Under the pieces are notes generated by a model. The model was not told the origin of the DNA, ran no database searches, and worked only from the letters and a program-made list of their open reading frames with translations. DNA of 42,208 nucleotides, from positions 1 to 42,208 of the forward strand of contig CAKNPW010000015.1 in the NCBI GenBank assembly GCA_930990555.1. Direction: 5' to 3'. The stretch is from an uncultured Clostridium sp. GTDB lineage: Bacteria; Bacillota; Clostridia; TANB77; CAG-508. This document shows, piece after piece, positions 27,942 through 36,634 of the stretch (position 1 is the stretch's first letter; the number at the start of each line of letters is the position of its first letter). The position numbers and the translations under genes are program-made.

Positions 27942-27970
27942 ATTCTATAACAAATGGTAAAATTGTTCAA
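27942..27970 (-). promoter_or_regulatory. Promoter of the acyl-CoA ligase gene
   Basis: Minus-strand TTGAAC (27965-27970), a 17-nt spacer and TAGAAT (27942-27947). The -35 is 8 bp from the -35 of the divergent NRPS promoter. Confidence 0.65.
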
Positions 27971-27978
27971 TATTTTTA

Positions 27979-28007
27979 TTGATTTTTGACTTTTTTAAGT
28001 ATATAAT
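27979..28007 (+). promoter_or_regulatory. Promoter of the NRPS-kinase operon
   Basis: TTGATT (27979-27984), a 17-nt spacer and a perfect TATAAT (28002-28007), giving a leader of about 22 nt. A TTGACT at 27986 is too close to serve this -10. Confidence 0.7.
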
Positions 28008-28035
28008 TTCTTCAAGATTAATATGGGTGATTTTT

Positions 28036-31000
28036 ATGAATAATTTAAAATTATATGATTTAACTATTCCACAAAAATCTATTTATTTAACTGAAGAATA
28101 TGCATCTGGAAGTAGTGTTAACTTAATTGGGGGAAACATTATAATAGATGAACCAGTAAATTTAGATTTTTTGGAAAAAGCTTTAAATATTTTTGTAAAA
28201 AAGAATGATGCAATTAGAATACGCATTCATATGGAAAAAAATAAACCAAAGCAGTATATAACTCAATATGAACCTTTTAATGTAAGGCGAGTCTTTATAA
28301 AAAGCAAGAAGGATTTAGAAAACCTTAGCTTACAGGCTGTTAATAAAAAATTCAATTTTTTTGATTCTAAACTATTTTGGTTTACTCTTTTCAAGTTTGA
28401 AGATGATACAGGGGGATTAATCGTAACTTTTCACCATATCATTTCTGACGCTTGGACTATGAGTTTATTCGTAGACCAAGTAATGAATATTTATTCAAAA
28501 TTAATAGCTGGTGAAATTATTGATGAATCCGAAAATAATTCCTATCTAGACTTTGCAAAAAGTGAACAAGACTATTTACATACTCCAAGATTCCAAAAAG
28601 ATAAAGAATTTTGGAATACTTTCTTTGACTCTGAACCAGAGCCATCTTTAATTTCCGACAAAAAAGAAAAAATTATAGATACAACTGCAAAAAGAAAAAT
28701 ATACATTTTAAACAAAGATTTATATTCAAAATTAAATACTTTCTGTAAAGAGCATAACTGTTCTCTTTATACATTTTTTATGGCTATATATTCATTATAT
28801 TTGGCACGTATTAATAATAACGATTTTTCTACAATTGGTACACCTATTTTAAACAGAACCAATTTTAAAGAAAAAAATACTTGTGGAATATTTGTAAGTA
28901 CTCAAGCCTTTTTTATGAAAATGAATTACGAAGAGACTTTTACAGACTTTCTAAGCGAAGTTTTAGCTAATCAAATGAAATTTTTTAGACATCAAAAATA
29001 TCCATATTCTACATTACTAGAAGATTTAAAAAATAAATATAATATATCATATAATCTATATGATTTAGCACTTTCTTACCAAAATGCTAGAATAGATAAC
29101 AGTGTAGCTAACATAAAATTCCATACAAACTGGTCTTTTAATAATAATTGCTCTGATACTTTACAAATACATTTTTATGATTTAGATGACACTGGAATAA
29201 TTAATATTTATTATGATTATAAAATTTCAAAATTTACTGAAGAAGAGATAGCTAAAATTCATACAAGAATTATGAATATGACTCTACAAGTACTGGAAAA
29301 ACCTTCTATTTTATTAAAGGATATTAGTATAATATCAAAAGAGGAGGAAGAACTTATAAGAAATAAATTTAACAATTCTTGTATTGAGCACCCTAAAAAT
29401 ATAGGTATTCATGAATTAATAGAAAATATTGCTAATCAATATCCTAATAATATAGCAATTACTTATAATAATACTAATATAACTTATAAGGAGTTAAATG
29501 CTACTAGTACAAAAATTGCTAATAATCTTATTGCAAATGGAGTAAAAAAAGGAAACTGTGTAGCAGTTTTATTTAAAAACAAAGATATTAACCTTATCTG
29601 TTCTTTACTAGGTATTTTAAAAGCTGGAGCTTCATTTTTAGCAATTTATCCTGATTATCCAAAAGAAAGAATTGAATATATATTAGAAAATAGTAATAGT
29701 AAACTATTAATTACAGAACATTATTTTGATATAATAACTGCAGATTGTCCAAAACTTTATATGGACGAACTTAAAGATTATTCTACTAATTATGACTTTC
29801 CTAAAGTATTGCCAGATGATAATGCATATATTATTTATACTTCTGGTTCTACTGGAAAGCCAAAGGGTACTATACAATCACATAATAATATTATTAATTT
29901 TGTGTATTCATTTAATCATTTTTTAGATGATTCTATTACAGCTAATGACCAATTTTTATCTGTAACTAATATCTGTTTTGATGTTAGTATGGCAGAAATT
30001 TTTACAGCACTTGTTTTTGGTGCAAATTTACATTTATATAAAGATTTAAATAATAGCAGTATAGTAGAACTTGCTAAATACATTTCAGACAATAATATTA
30101 CATTTGCATATTTTCCACCTGCAATGTTACATTCAATATACGAAGAATTAGCTAAATATCCTAATTTAGCATTAAATAAAATATTAGTTGGCGTAGAACC
30201 TATTAAAGCATCTACACTATCTAATTTTTATAACTTAAATCCTAACATGAAAATTGTAAATGGATATGGACCATCTGAAACTACTATTTGTTGTACAATG
30301 TATAAATTTAAAAACACATTGCCTCCTAATAGTATAACTCCTATTGGAAACCCAATTGGAAATTCTAAAATATTTATACTTGATAAATTAAAAAGACTAG
30401 TTCCAATAGGAAAAATTGGAGAAATATACGTTCAAGGTGAATGTGTTGGCAATGGATATTTAAATAATCCTGATAAAACAAAAGCATCTTTTGATTTAAA
30501 AAATAGAATATATAGAACTGGGGATTCTGCAAAATGGCTTCCAGATGGTACAATAATGTTTGTTGGTAGAAACGATAATCAAATTAAATATAGAGGATAT
30601 AGAATAGATTTAGGTGAAATTGAAAATACAATAAAAAACATTCATGGAGTAAAAAATTGTACAATTATATTAAATAAAGAAATTCCAGAAAATTCAACTT
30701 TAATTGCATTTGTAATTATTGATTCTTCTGTTATAGATCAAGAAGTATTTAGGAATATCTTAGTAAAGAAATTGCCTCATTATATGATTCCAAACCAGTT
30801 TGAATTTTTAGACGAATTTCCTTTAAATACAAATGGTAAGATTGATAGAAAAAAATTGCTAGAACTTGTGAAAGATTTAGATACTGAAAATTATGAAGAA
30901 CCTCACAATGATCTTGAAAGATTGTTATGTTCTATATGGGAGAAAATACTAGGAAAATCTAAAATTGGTATAAAAGACAATTTCTTCTCTTTAGGTGGTG

Positions 31001-32304
31001 ATTCCCTAGATTCTATAAAGATTTCTGTTGAAGCTGCAAAATATAATATAAAATTATCTGCACAAGATTTTTATAGATACCCTACAGTAAAGCTATTAGA
31101 AAAATATGCAATTAATTTAGCTGAAGATTCTTCTTGTGAGGTAATTACCTCAGATTATGAAAGTTTCCAAATAGAAAAAAATACACTTAGCAAGATGGAT
31201 GGAAATATTTTATTAACTGGTGCTACAGGTTTTTTAGGAGCACATATTCTTTACGAATTATTAGTTAAAACTAATTATACTATTTATTGTTTAATTAGAG
31301 GAGCTTCTTTGCCTTCTGCCATTAATAGGTTAAAAGAAAGATTGCAATATTACTTTACTGATAAGCTAAATTCTTATTTTAATACTAGAATTATAGTTAT
31401 AAATGGAGACTTTACAAAAGAACATTTAGGGCTTGCATATAATACATATCATGAGTTGTGTAAAAATATACATTGTATAATTAATACTGCTGCAACTGTT
31501 AAACATTTAGGAGATTATTCTGTTTTTGAAAAAACAAATGTATTAAGTGTAAAAAATTTAGTAGAAGTTTGTAAGGATATTCCAAACTGTCAATTAGTAC
31601 ATATTTCTACTCTTTCAATTGCTGGCAGTAATGATCCAAATGGTTCATGTAATTTTACAGAAAAAGATTTATTCGTTAATCAAGATATTAGTGAAAATAT
31701 CTATATAAAAACTAAATTTGAAGCAGAAAAATTTCTTTTGGAAGAAAGTCAAAAAGGTCTTCCTATAACAATATTCCGCTTAGGAAATATTACGTGGAGA
31801 AGTAAAGATGGTATTTTTCAGCATAATTTAAAAGAAAATTTATTCTTTAATTTAATACAATTTATTATAAAAGCTAAAAAAATTCCTGCAAAGTTAAAAG
31901 ATAAAACATTTAATATAAGTCCTGTGGACGAATGTGCTAGTTTAATAGTTTCTATTTTACAAAATGATAATAAATATAATGTATATCATATTTATAACCA
32001 AAATGAATTAACATTAGAATGTATTGTTAATTTATTAAATGAATTAGGGTTTAATATAAAATTTACCGATAATTATTCATTTAAAGAATTAGAGAGAGCT
32101 ACACAAGATATTAATTTATCTTCTTACTTATACACATTATTAACTAGCAAACACAAACCAAGTAATATAAAAGTATCTAGTCCTTATACTACTAAGATAT
32201 TAAAAGAAATTAATTTTAATTGGTCTAATATAAATACTAATTATTTTAAACACGGATTGGAGGAAAATTTGGATGAAAAAAACTTTGGACAAAAATTGGG
32301 CTAA
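28036..32304 (+). CDS. Single-module NRPS: condensation-adenylation-carrier-reductase
   Basis: The 1422-aa megasynthase has four domains. The condensation domain (about 1-440) has HHIISDA at 133-139, an HHxxxDG motif with Ala for Gly. The adenylation domain (about 450-940) has TSGSTGKPKG (602-611), NGYGPSET, YRTGD and NGKIDRKK. The carrier domain has the phosphopantetheine Ser990 in LGGDSL. The terminal thioester reductase (about 1055-1422) has LLTGATGFLG (about 1060-1068) and YIKTK (1223-1227). An N-terminal condensation domain with no upstream module normally acylates the amino acid, and the reductase releases an aldehyde or alcohol, so the likely product is an N-acyl amino aldehyde/alcohol. 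My by-eye specificity code is D-V-A-Y-L-G-G-I-C-K, which I cannot assign. The ATG at 28036 (GGTGA 5 nt upstream) is preferred over one 19 codons earlier, which would overlap the -35. It overlaps the kinase gene by 32 nt. No phosphopantetheinyl transferase is in the window. Confidence 0.93.
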   Translation: MNNLKLYDLTIPQKSIYLTEEYASGSSVNLIGGNIIIDEPVNLDFLEKALNIFVKKNDAIRIRIHMEKNKPKQYITQYEPFNVRRVFIKSKKDLENLSLQAVNKKFNFFDSKLFWFTLFKFEDDTGGLIVTFHHIISDAWTMSLFVDQVMNIYSKLIAGEIIDESENNSYLDFAKSEQDYLHTPRFQKDKEFWNTFFDSEPEPSLISDKKEKIIDTTAKRKIYILNKDLYSKLNTFCKEHNCSLYTFFMAIYSLYLARINNNDFSTIGTPILNRTNFKEKNTCGIFVSTQAFFMKMNYEETFTDFLSEVLANQMKFFRHQKYPYSTLLEDLKNKYNISYNLYDLALSYQNARIDNSVANIKFHTNWSFNNNCSDTLQIHFYDLDDTGIINIYYDYKISKFTEEEIAKIHTRIMNMTLQVLEKPSILLKDISIISKEEEELIRNKFNNSCIEHPKNIGIHELIENIANQYPNNIAITYNNTNITYKELNATSTKIANNLIANGVKKGNCVAVLFKNKDINLICSLLGILKAGASFLAIYPDYPKERIEYILENSNSKLLITEHYFDIITADCPKLYMDELKDYSTNYDFPKVLPDDNAYIIYTSGSTGKPKGTIQSHNNIINFVYSFNHFLDDSITANDQFLSVTNICFDVSMAEIFTALVFGANLHLYKDLNNSSIVELAKYISDNNITFAYFPPAMLHSIYEELAKYPNLALNKILVGVEPIKASTLSNFYNLNPNMKIVNGYGPSETTICCTMYKFKNTLPPNSITPIGNPIGNSKIFILDKLKRLVPIGKIGEIYVQGECVGNGYLNNPDKTKASFDLKNRIYRTGDSAKWLPDGTIMFVGRNDNQIKYRGYRIDLGEIENTIKNIHGVKNCTIILNKEIPENSTLIAFVIIDSSVIDQEVFRNILVKKLPHYMIPNQFEFLDEFPLNTNGKIDRKKLLELVKDLDTENYEEPHNDLERLLCSIWEKILGKSKIGIKDNFFSLGGDSLDSIKISVEAAKYNIKLSAQDFYRYPTVKLLEKYAINLAEDSSCEVITSDYESFQIEKNTLSKMDGNILLTGATGFLGAHILYELLVKTNYTIYCLIRGASLPSAINRLKERLQYYFTDKLNSYFNTRIIVINGDFTKEHLGLAYNTYHELCKNIHCIINTAATVKHLGDYSVFEKTNVLSVKNLVEVCKDIPNCQLVHISTLSIAGSNDPNGSCNFTEKDLFVNQDISENIYIKTKFEAEKFLLEESQKGLPITIFRLGNITWRSKDGIFQHNLKENLFFNLIQFIIKAKKIPAKLKDKTFNISPVDECASLIVSILQNDNKYNVYHIYNQNELTLECIVNLLNELGFNIKFTDNYSFKELERATQDINLSSYLYTLLTSKHKPSNIKVSSPYTTKILKEINFNWSNINTNYFKHGLEENLDEKNFGQKLG

Positions 32305-34339
32305 ACTAATTTTAGTATACAATCTTGCATGTATAGTAGTTTCATTATTTTTCTATAAATTGGTACCTACATTTTTATGCTATCCACCAAATTCTATAGA
32401 TAATGAATTTCAAATGGTTATAAATGGACTAACTTATACACAGCAATATATAATGATAGTTTTATGCAGTTTATTAATGGAAAACATTATATTAATACAT
32501 AGTTTAAGAAAAGCAAATAAAATAAGAGCAGAATTATTACAAGCACCTAAAAAGAATGCTACTAAATTATACTATAAACTTTCTAAAACAATATCTAGAA
32601 TTCCTAATCTGATATATATTGTACAAATAGTAGTTCCTGTTATTATGATTGCAATAACCTTTAGTTTACTACAAGGTGAGTTATTTATTACGTTAAAAGT
32701 ATGTTTGCTATTCTTTTCTATGTTAACATTAATTGCAAGTATTTCATATATATTCTCTAAAAAGACTTTTCAAAATATTTTAGTTGGTATATATCATGAA
32801 GTTTCTGCTTATTCAAATATTGACAGTAATTTTAATAAATATGTAAAAAGGTCAAGTATAAAAAATGTTATTTTTATTGTAACAATACCTATGTTTATAG
32901 TTACTGCACTTTTAATTGCTTTATCTGGCTATTCTTCTATTATAAAGGAAACTGGCGATTTAACTTACGATTTATATAATCAGGAATTAACTTCATTAAG
33001 TATTCCTGAGCAAACCGAAGAAGAACCACTAGAGGTATTAACTAAAGCACTTTCATCAATTGAATATAAAAAGGTTAAAGTAGATTCATATTTTATTATT
33101 GCTCCAGATGGCAATATAACTACTTCTAATGGTGAAGAATTATCAATATTCTTTAAAAAATATATGAATGATTTAGCTCCTACACAACCTGAAAAAAATA
33201 GAACTTATGACTTTTATGGTGATGATTCTCAAGGTGTATTTAGAAATGTTACTATAAATGGAGAAAACTGGACTATAGGTATACGTTATAATTTAGTTTC
33301 TAATATTATTTTAATTGGATTATTATCAATTTTTGCAGTTTTATTTATAATTAATATTATTTTATTAAGATATTTCGCAAATTATATTGCAAACGAAATA
33401 AAAAGAGTTTCTGATGCATTATTAAAAATTGTAGAAAATAAAAATATTGACCATAGTGCCAGATTGCCAGTTGTTTCTAATGACGAGATTGGTGACTTGG
33501 TAAATGCATTTAACGAAATTCAAGACTTAACAAAGAATAATATAAATCAAATACATAATAATCAAAATATGCTTATAGAAAGAGAACGTCTAGCATCATT
33601 GGGGCAATTAATTGGTGGTATTGCCCATAACTTAAAAACACCTATAATGTCTATATCTGGTGCTGCAGAAGGCCTTACAGATTTAGTTACAGAATATGAC
33701 AAATCTATTGGCGATAAAGACGTAACAGAACAAGATCATCATGATATTGCAAAAGATATGTCTTCTTGGATAGAAAAAATTAAAAAATATACAGAATATA
33801 TGTCTGACGTTATAACCGCAGTTAAAGGACAGGCTGTTAACTTTTCTTCTACAAGTAATATTCATTTTTACATGGATGAATTACTAAAAAATATTGATAT
33901 ATTAATGAAACATGAATTAAAAAATGCTTTAGTCTCACTTAATATAACAAACAATGTACCTTCAAGCACTTATATTAATGGTGATATAAACTGCTTAGTA
34001 CAAGTAATAAATAATATGATTTCAAATGCTATACAATCATATAATGGTAAGCCAAATCAAAAAATAGATTTAATTTTAAATGTTAAAGATAATAACATAA
34101 TAATACAAGTAAAGGATTATGGACCTGGTATTCCCGAAGAAGTTCAAGAAAAACTATTTAAAGAAATGATTACAACTAAAGGTAAGAATGGAACAGGACT
34201 TGGTTTATTCGTATCATATTCTACTATTAAAGCTCATTTTAATGGTAATATTGTATGCAATTCAGATAAAAATGGTACTACATTTTCAATTATTATTCCT
34301 TTACAAAAAAACAATAAATTTAATAAAACTAATAAATAA
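32273..34339 (+). CDS. Multi-pass membrane sensor histidine kinase
   Basis: The 688-aa protein has five membrane helices in the first 225 residues, an exterior region of about 115 residues (about 225-340), a sixth helix (342-366), a HAMP-like linker (367-420), and a HisKA-type phosphoacceptor His452 in IAHNLKTP. The ATPase domain has the N box INNMISNAIQSY, G1 DYGPGI and G2 GKNGTGLGLF. It should autophosphorylate and pass phosphate to a response regulator, most simply the one encoded 127 nt downstream. The ATG at 32273 follows GGAGG by 9 nt and lies inside the end of the NRPS gene, so synthesis of the two is coupled. The five-helix front end is not a sensor domain I recognise and may bind a membrane-soluble ligand (inference). 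Confidence 0.92.
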   Translation: MKKTLDKNWAKLILVYNLACIVVSLFFYKLVPTFLCYPPNSIDNEFQMVINGLTYTQQYIMIVLCSLLMENIILIHSLRKANKIRAELLQAPKKNATKLYYKLSKTISRIPNLIYIVQIVVPVIMIAITFSLLQGELFITLKVCLLFFSMLTLIASISYIFSKKTFQNILVGIYHEVSAYSNIDSNFNKYVKRSSIKNVIFIVTIPMFIVTALLIALSGYSSIIKETGDLTYDLYNQELTSLSIPEQTEEEPLEVLTKALSSIEYKKVKVDSYFIIAPDGNITTSNGEELSIFFKKYMNDLAPTQPEKNRTYDFYGDDSQGVFRNVTINGENWTIGIRYNLVSNIILIGLLSIFAVLFIINIILLRYFANYIANEIKRVSDALLKIVENKNIDHSARLPVVSNDEIGDLVNAFNEIQDLTKNNINQIHNNQNMLIERERLASLGQLIGGIAHNLKTPIMSISGAAEGLTDLVTEYDKSIGDKDVTEQDHHDIAKDMSSWIEKIKKYTEYMSDVITAVKGQAVNFSSTSNIHFYMDELLKNIDILMKHELKNALVSLNITNNVPSSTYINGDINCLVQVINNMISNAIQSYNGKPNQKIDLILNVKDNNIIIQVKDYGPGIPEEVQEKLFKEMITTKGKNGTGLGLFVSYSTIKAHFNGNIVCNSDKNGTTFSIIIPLQKNNKFNKTNK

Positions 34340-34352
34340 TAAAACATTTTTT

Positions 34353-34392
34353 AAGCGAAAGTAAATTGGCAAATTTTACCTTCGCTTTTTTT
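34353..34392 (+). terminator. Terminator of the NRPS-kinase operon
   Basis: AAGCGAAAGTAAA (34353-34365) pairs with TTTACCTTCGCTT (34375-34387), one mismatch, followed by seven T. It separates the kinase from the response regulator, which has its own promoter. Confidence 0.8.
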
Positions 34393-34413
34393 ACACTTTT
34401 TTTGACTTTTTTC

Positions 34414-34442
34414 TTGCTTTTATAAATTTTTATTTATATAAT
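34414..34442 (+). promoter_or_regulatory. Promoter of the response regulator gene
   Basis: TTGCTT (34414-34419), a 17-nt spacer and a perfect TATAAT (34437-34442), followed by AGGAGG 9 nt before the ATG. Confidence 0.6.
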
Positions 34443-34466
34443 TTCTATATCAGGAGGTCTGTTATT

Positions 34467-35495
34467 ATGAGAAAGAATCAAGTTGTTTCTAAAAGTGCTG
34501 ATTTTAAAATAATCGCTGTAGATGATGAACAAGGAATTTTAGATTCATTATCTATATTTATGAAAAGATCTGGCTATTATTTCGTTGGCATAACAGATCC
34601 TATAGAAGCCATAAATCGCGTAAAGGAAGAACATTTTGATTTGATGGTACTAGATTTTATTATGGATCCAATACATGGTGATAAAGTTGTAGAAGAAATT
34701 AGAAAATTTAATAAAGATTTATACATACTTCTTCTAACTGGTCACAAAGATTTGGCTCCACCATTAGAAACTATTCATGAACTTGATATTCAAGGATATT
34801 GTGAAAAAAGTGATAAATTTGATCAATTATTATTATTAATAGAATCTGGTTTAAAATCTGTAAGTCAAATGAGAACAATAAGCAAAATGAATGAAAATTT
34901 GGAAAAGGCTTATATAGACAGTATAGAGATATTAAGACATACTGTTGAAGCTAGAGATCCATACACACGAGGTCATTCAGACAGAGTTTCTGAATACGCA
35001 GTTCTATTAGGAAAAAAACTTAATTTGCCTGACGATGACATTGAAAAATTAAGAATTGGTGGTCTTTTTCATGATATAGGAAAAATTGGTATTCCAGACA
35101 GCATCCTTCTAAAAGAATCTAAATTAACAGATGAGGAGTATATAAAAATTAAAGAACATCCTGTAATTGGATACAATATATTAGCAAATGCAGAAATGTT
35201 TAAAAATATTCTAGACATTGTTAAATATCATCATGAAAGATATGATGGTAATGGATATCCAGAAAAATTAGCAGGTTCAAACATTCCTTATCTAGCTAGA
35301 ATTACTTCTGTAGTTGATAGTTTTGACGCTATGACTTCAAGAAGAAGTTATAGAGATTCTTTACCAATGGACGTTGTAAAATCTGAAATATTACAAAATT
35401 TGGGTTCTCAGTTTGACCCAGAAATAGGGATAGCTTTCCTAGATATTTTAGATAATGATTTTAATTCTATTAAACAAATACAAGAAAAGTACTAA
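34467..35495 (+). CDS. Response regulator with HD-GYP c-di-GMP phosphodiesterase output
   Basis: The 342-aa protein has a receiver domain (about 12-130) with acidic pair Asp19/Asp20, phosphoacceptor Asp63 (VLDFIMD), Thr91 and Lys114 (CEKSD). An HD-GYP domain (about 150-340) carries HDIGKIGIP (202-210), His231, HHERYDGNGYP (255-265) and SVVDSFDAMTSRRSYR. Characterised HD-GYP proteins hydrolyse cyclic di-GMP to pGpG or GMP, so phosphorylation should alter c-di-GMP levels and with them adhesion or motility. All metal ligands and the GYP triad are present, so it is probably active. It is the natural partner of the kinase encoded just upstream. The DUF975 gene follows after 45 nt without a terminator. 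Confidence 0.95.
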   Translation: MRKNQVVSKSADFKIIAVDDEQGILDSLSIFMKRSGYYFVGITDPIEAINRVKEEHFDLMVLDFIMDPIHGDKVVEEIRKFNKDLYILLLTGHKDLAPPLETIHELDIQGYCEKSDKFDQLLLLIESGLKSVSQMRTISKMNENLEKAYIDSIEILRHTVEARDPYTRGHSDRVSEYAVLLGKKLNLPDDDIEKLRIGGLFHDIGKIGIPDSILLKESKLTDEEYIKIKEHPVIGYNILANAEMFKNILDIVKYHHERYDGNGYPEKLAGSNIPYLARITSVVDSFDAMTSRRSYRDSLPMDVVKSEILQNLGSQFDPEIGIAFLDILDNDFNSIKQIQEKY

Positions 35496-35540
35496 CTTTA
35501 TTTGTATTTAATATAATTAATTAAGGAGGGGGATTTAAAA

Positions 35541-36476
35541 ATGGTTTTAACTGCTTCAGAAACAAGAAGGCAAGCCAGAGAGTCTTTAAAAGGAAAATGG
35601 GGAGTTGTAGTTTTAATAACTTTAATATTTATGGTATATTCATTTTTAGTTGGATTACTTTCTTCCATTCCTTTTCTAGGATTTTTAGTTTCTATTGCTG
35701 CAATTGTCGTTGATATTCCAATATTATATGGCTTTATGATGTCTATGATGAAGCTAAAAAGAGGCGAAAATGTAGGATACTTTGATTTCTTTAAAGATGG
35801 TTTCGCTAACTTTAAAAGAGCATGGTGTGTTACAGGAAGACTACTTTTAAAAATGATTGCTCCTATTATATTAATAATAGTTGCTATTATTATAATGGTA
35901 GTTTCTATTATTGCTTCTCTAACTACAGCATTTGCAGCAGGAATAAGTTCTTCTACTTCTGTTTTAGGTGGTGCTTTAATTGGTGCTAGTGCTTTAACAA
36001 TAGTAGCATATATTGTAATACTTGCTGCATACATATGGCTTTTTGTAAAATCATTAACATATGGTTTAGGTATGTATCTTGCAATTGACAACCCAAATAT
36101 GAAACCACTTGATTGTGTTAACAAAAGTAAAGAACTTATGGATGGAAATAAAGGTCGTTTATTCTGCTTATATCTTTCATTCATTGGATGGATTGCTTTA
36201 GCTGTTCTATTATCTTTAATACCTTTTGTTGGAGTAATAGTTCCATTTGCTGCATGCTTAGTATTAGTACCATATATACAATTTGCTTCAATAATATTCT
36301 ATGAAAATAGAGCAGGTATAGATTCTTCTGCTACAGTTGCTGAAGGTACTGTATCTTCAGATAACACTGAAGAAAACAAAACAACAGCAAAAGAAATAAA
36401 AGAACAATCTGGATCTCAAGATGTAAAAGCAGAAATAGTAGATATACCAAATTTAGACCAAAACAAAGATGAATAA
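35541..36476 (+). CDS. DUF975 family membrane protein
   Basis: The 311-aa integral membrane protein begins with the family hallmark RRQARESLKGKWG (residues 8-20), followed by about five to six hydrophobic helices, two of them long and Ala/Ile-rich, and a charged cytoplasmic C-terminal tail of about 50 residues. The function of DUF975 proteins is not established. The ATG follows AAGGAGGGGG. It is probably cotranscribed with the response regulator, which may mean a role in envelope signalling. A terminator lies 15 nt after its stop. Confidence 0.85.
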   Translation: MVLTASETRRQARESLKGKWGVVVLITLIFMVYSFLVGLLSSIPFLGFLVSIAAIVVDIPILYGFMMSMMKLKRGENVGYFDFFKDGFANFKRAWCVTGRLLLKMIAPIILIIVAIIIMVVSIIASLTTAFAAGISSSTSVLGGALIGASALTIVAYIVILAAYIWLFVKSLTYGLGMYLAIDNPNMKPLDCVNKSKELMDGNKGRLFCLYLSFIGWIALAVLLSLIPFVGVIVPFAACLVLVPYIQFASIIFYENRAGIDSSATVAEGTVSSDNTEENKTTAKEIKEQSGSQDVKAEIVDIPNLDQNKDE

Positions 36477-36491
36477 TTACTTAGGGAGTTA

Positions 36492-36528
36492 GGGACGTTC
36501 CTCGGGATTTGGGAACGTTCCTTTTTTT
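36492..36528 (+). terminator. Terminator after DUF975, built from a REP-like half element
   Basis: GGGACGTTCC (36492-36501) pairs with GGAACGTTCC (36512-36521), one wobble position, followed by seven T. The stem sequence is that of the REP-like repeat nearby, suggesting the terminator derives from one. Confidence 0.65.
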
Positions 36529-36533
36529 CTCTG

Positions 36534-36564
36534 TAGGGATTTGGGGACGTTCCTTAAAATCCCC
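36534..36564 (-). repeat. REP-like palindrome C
   Basis: The 30-bp core is on the minus strand (36535-36564), with arms GGGATTT and AAATCCC. It sits between the convergent DUF975 and tex genes. Confidence 0.75.
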
Positions 36565-36586
36565 ATTTTTATTTTTTTGTACTCGC

Positions 36587-36621
36587 AAAAAACTTCTTAT
36601 ACAGTTAATATAAGAAGTTTT
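36587..36621 (-). terminator. tex terminator
   Basis: AAAACTTCTTATA (36589-36601) pairs perfectly with TATAAGAAGTTTT (36609-36621). On the minus strand it is followed by a T-tract and begins 13 nt after the tex stop codon. Confidence 0.8.
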
Positions 36622-36634
36622 GTCATCTATATAA

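Noticed and set aside
27986..28007. TTGACT at 27986 as -35 of the NRPS promoter
   Set aside because: Only 10 nt separate it from TATAAT; TTGATT at 27979 gives the proper 17-nt spacer.
35498..36184. A 228-codon minus-strand frame opposite the DUF975 gene
   Set aside because: The plus-strand gene has a strong RBS, a known family hallmark and a terminator; the antisense frame has none of these.
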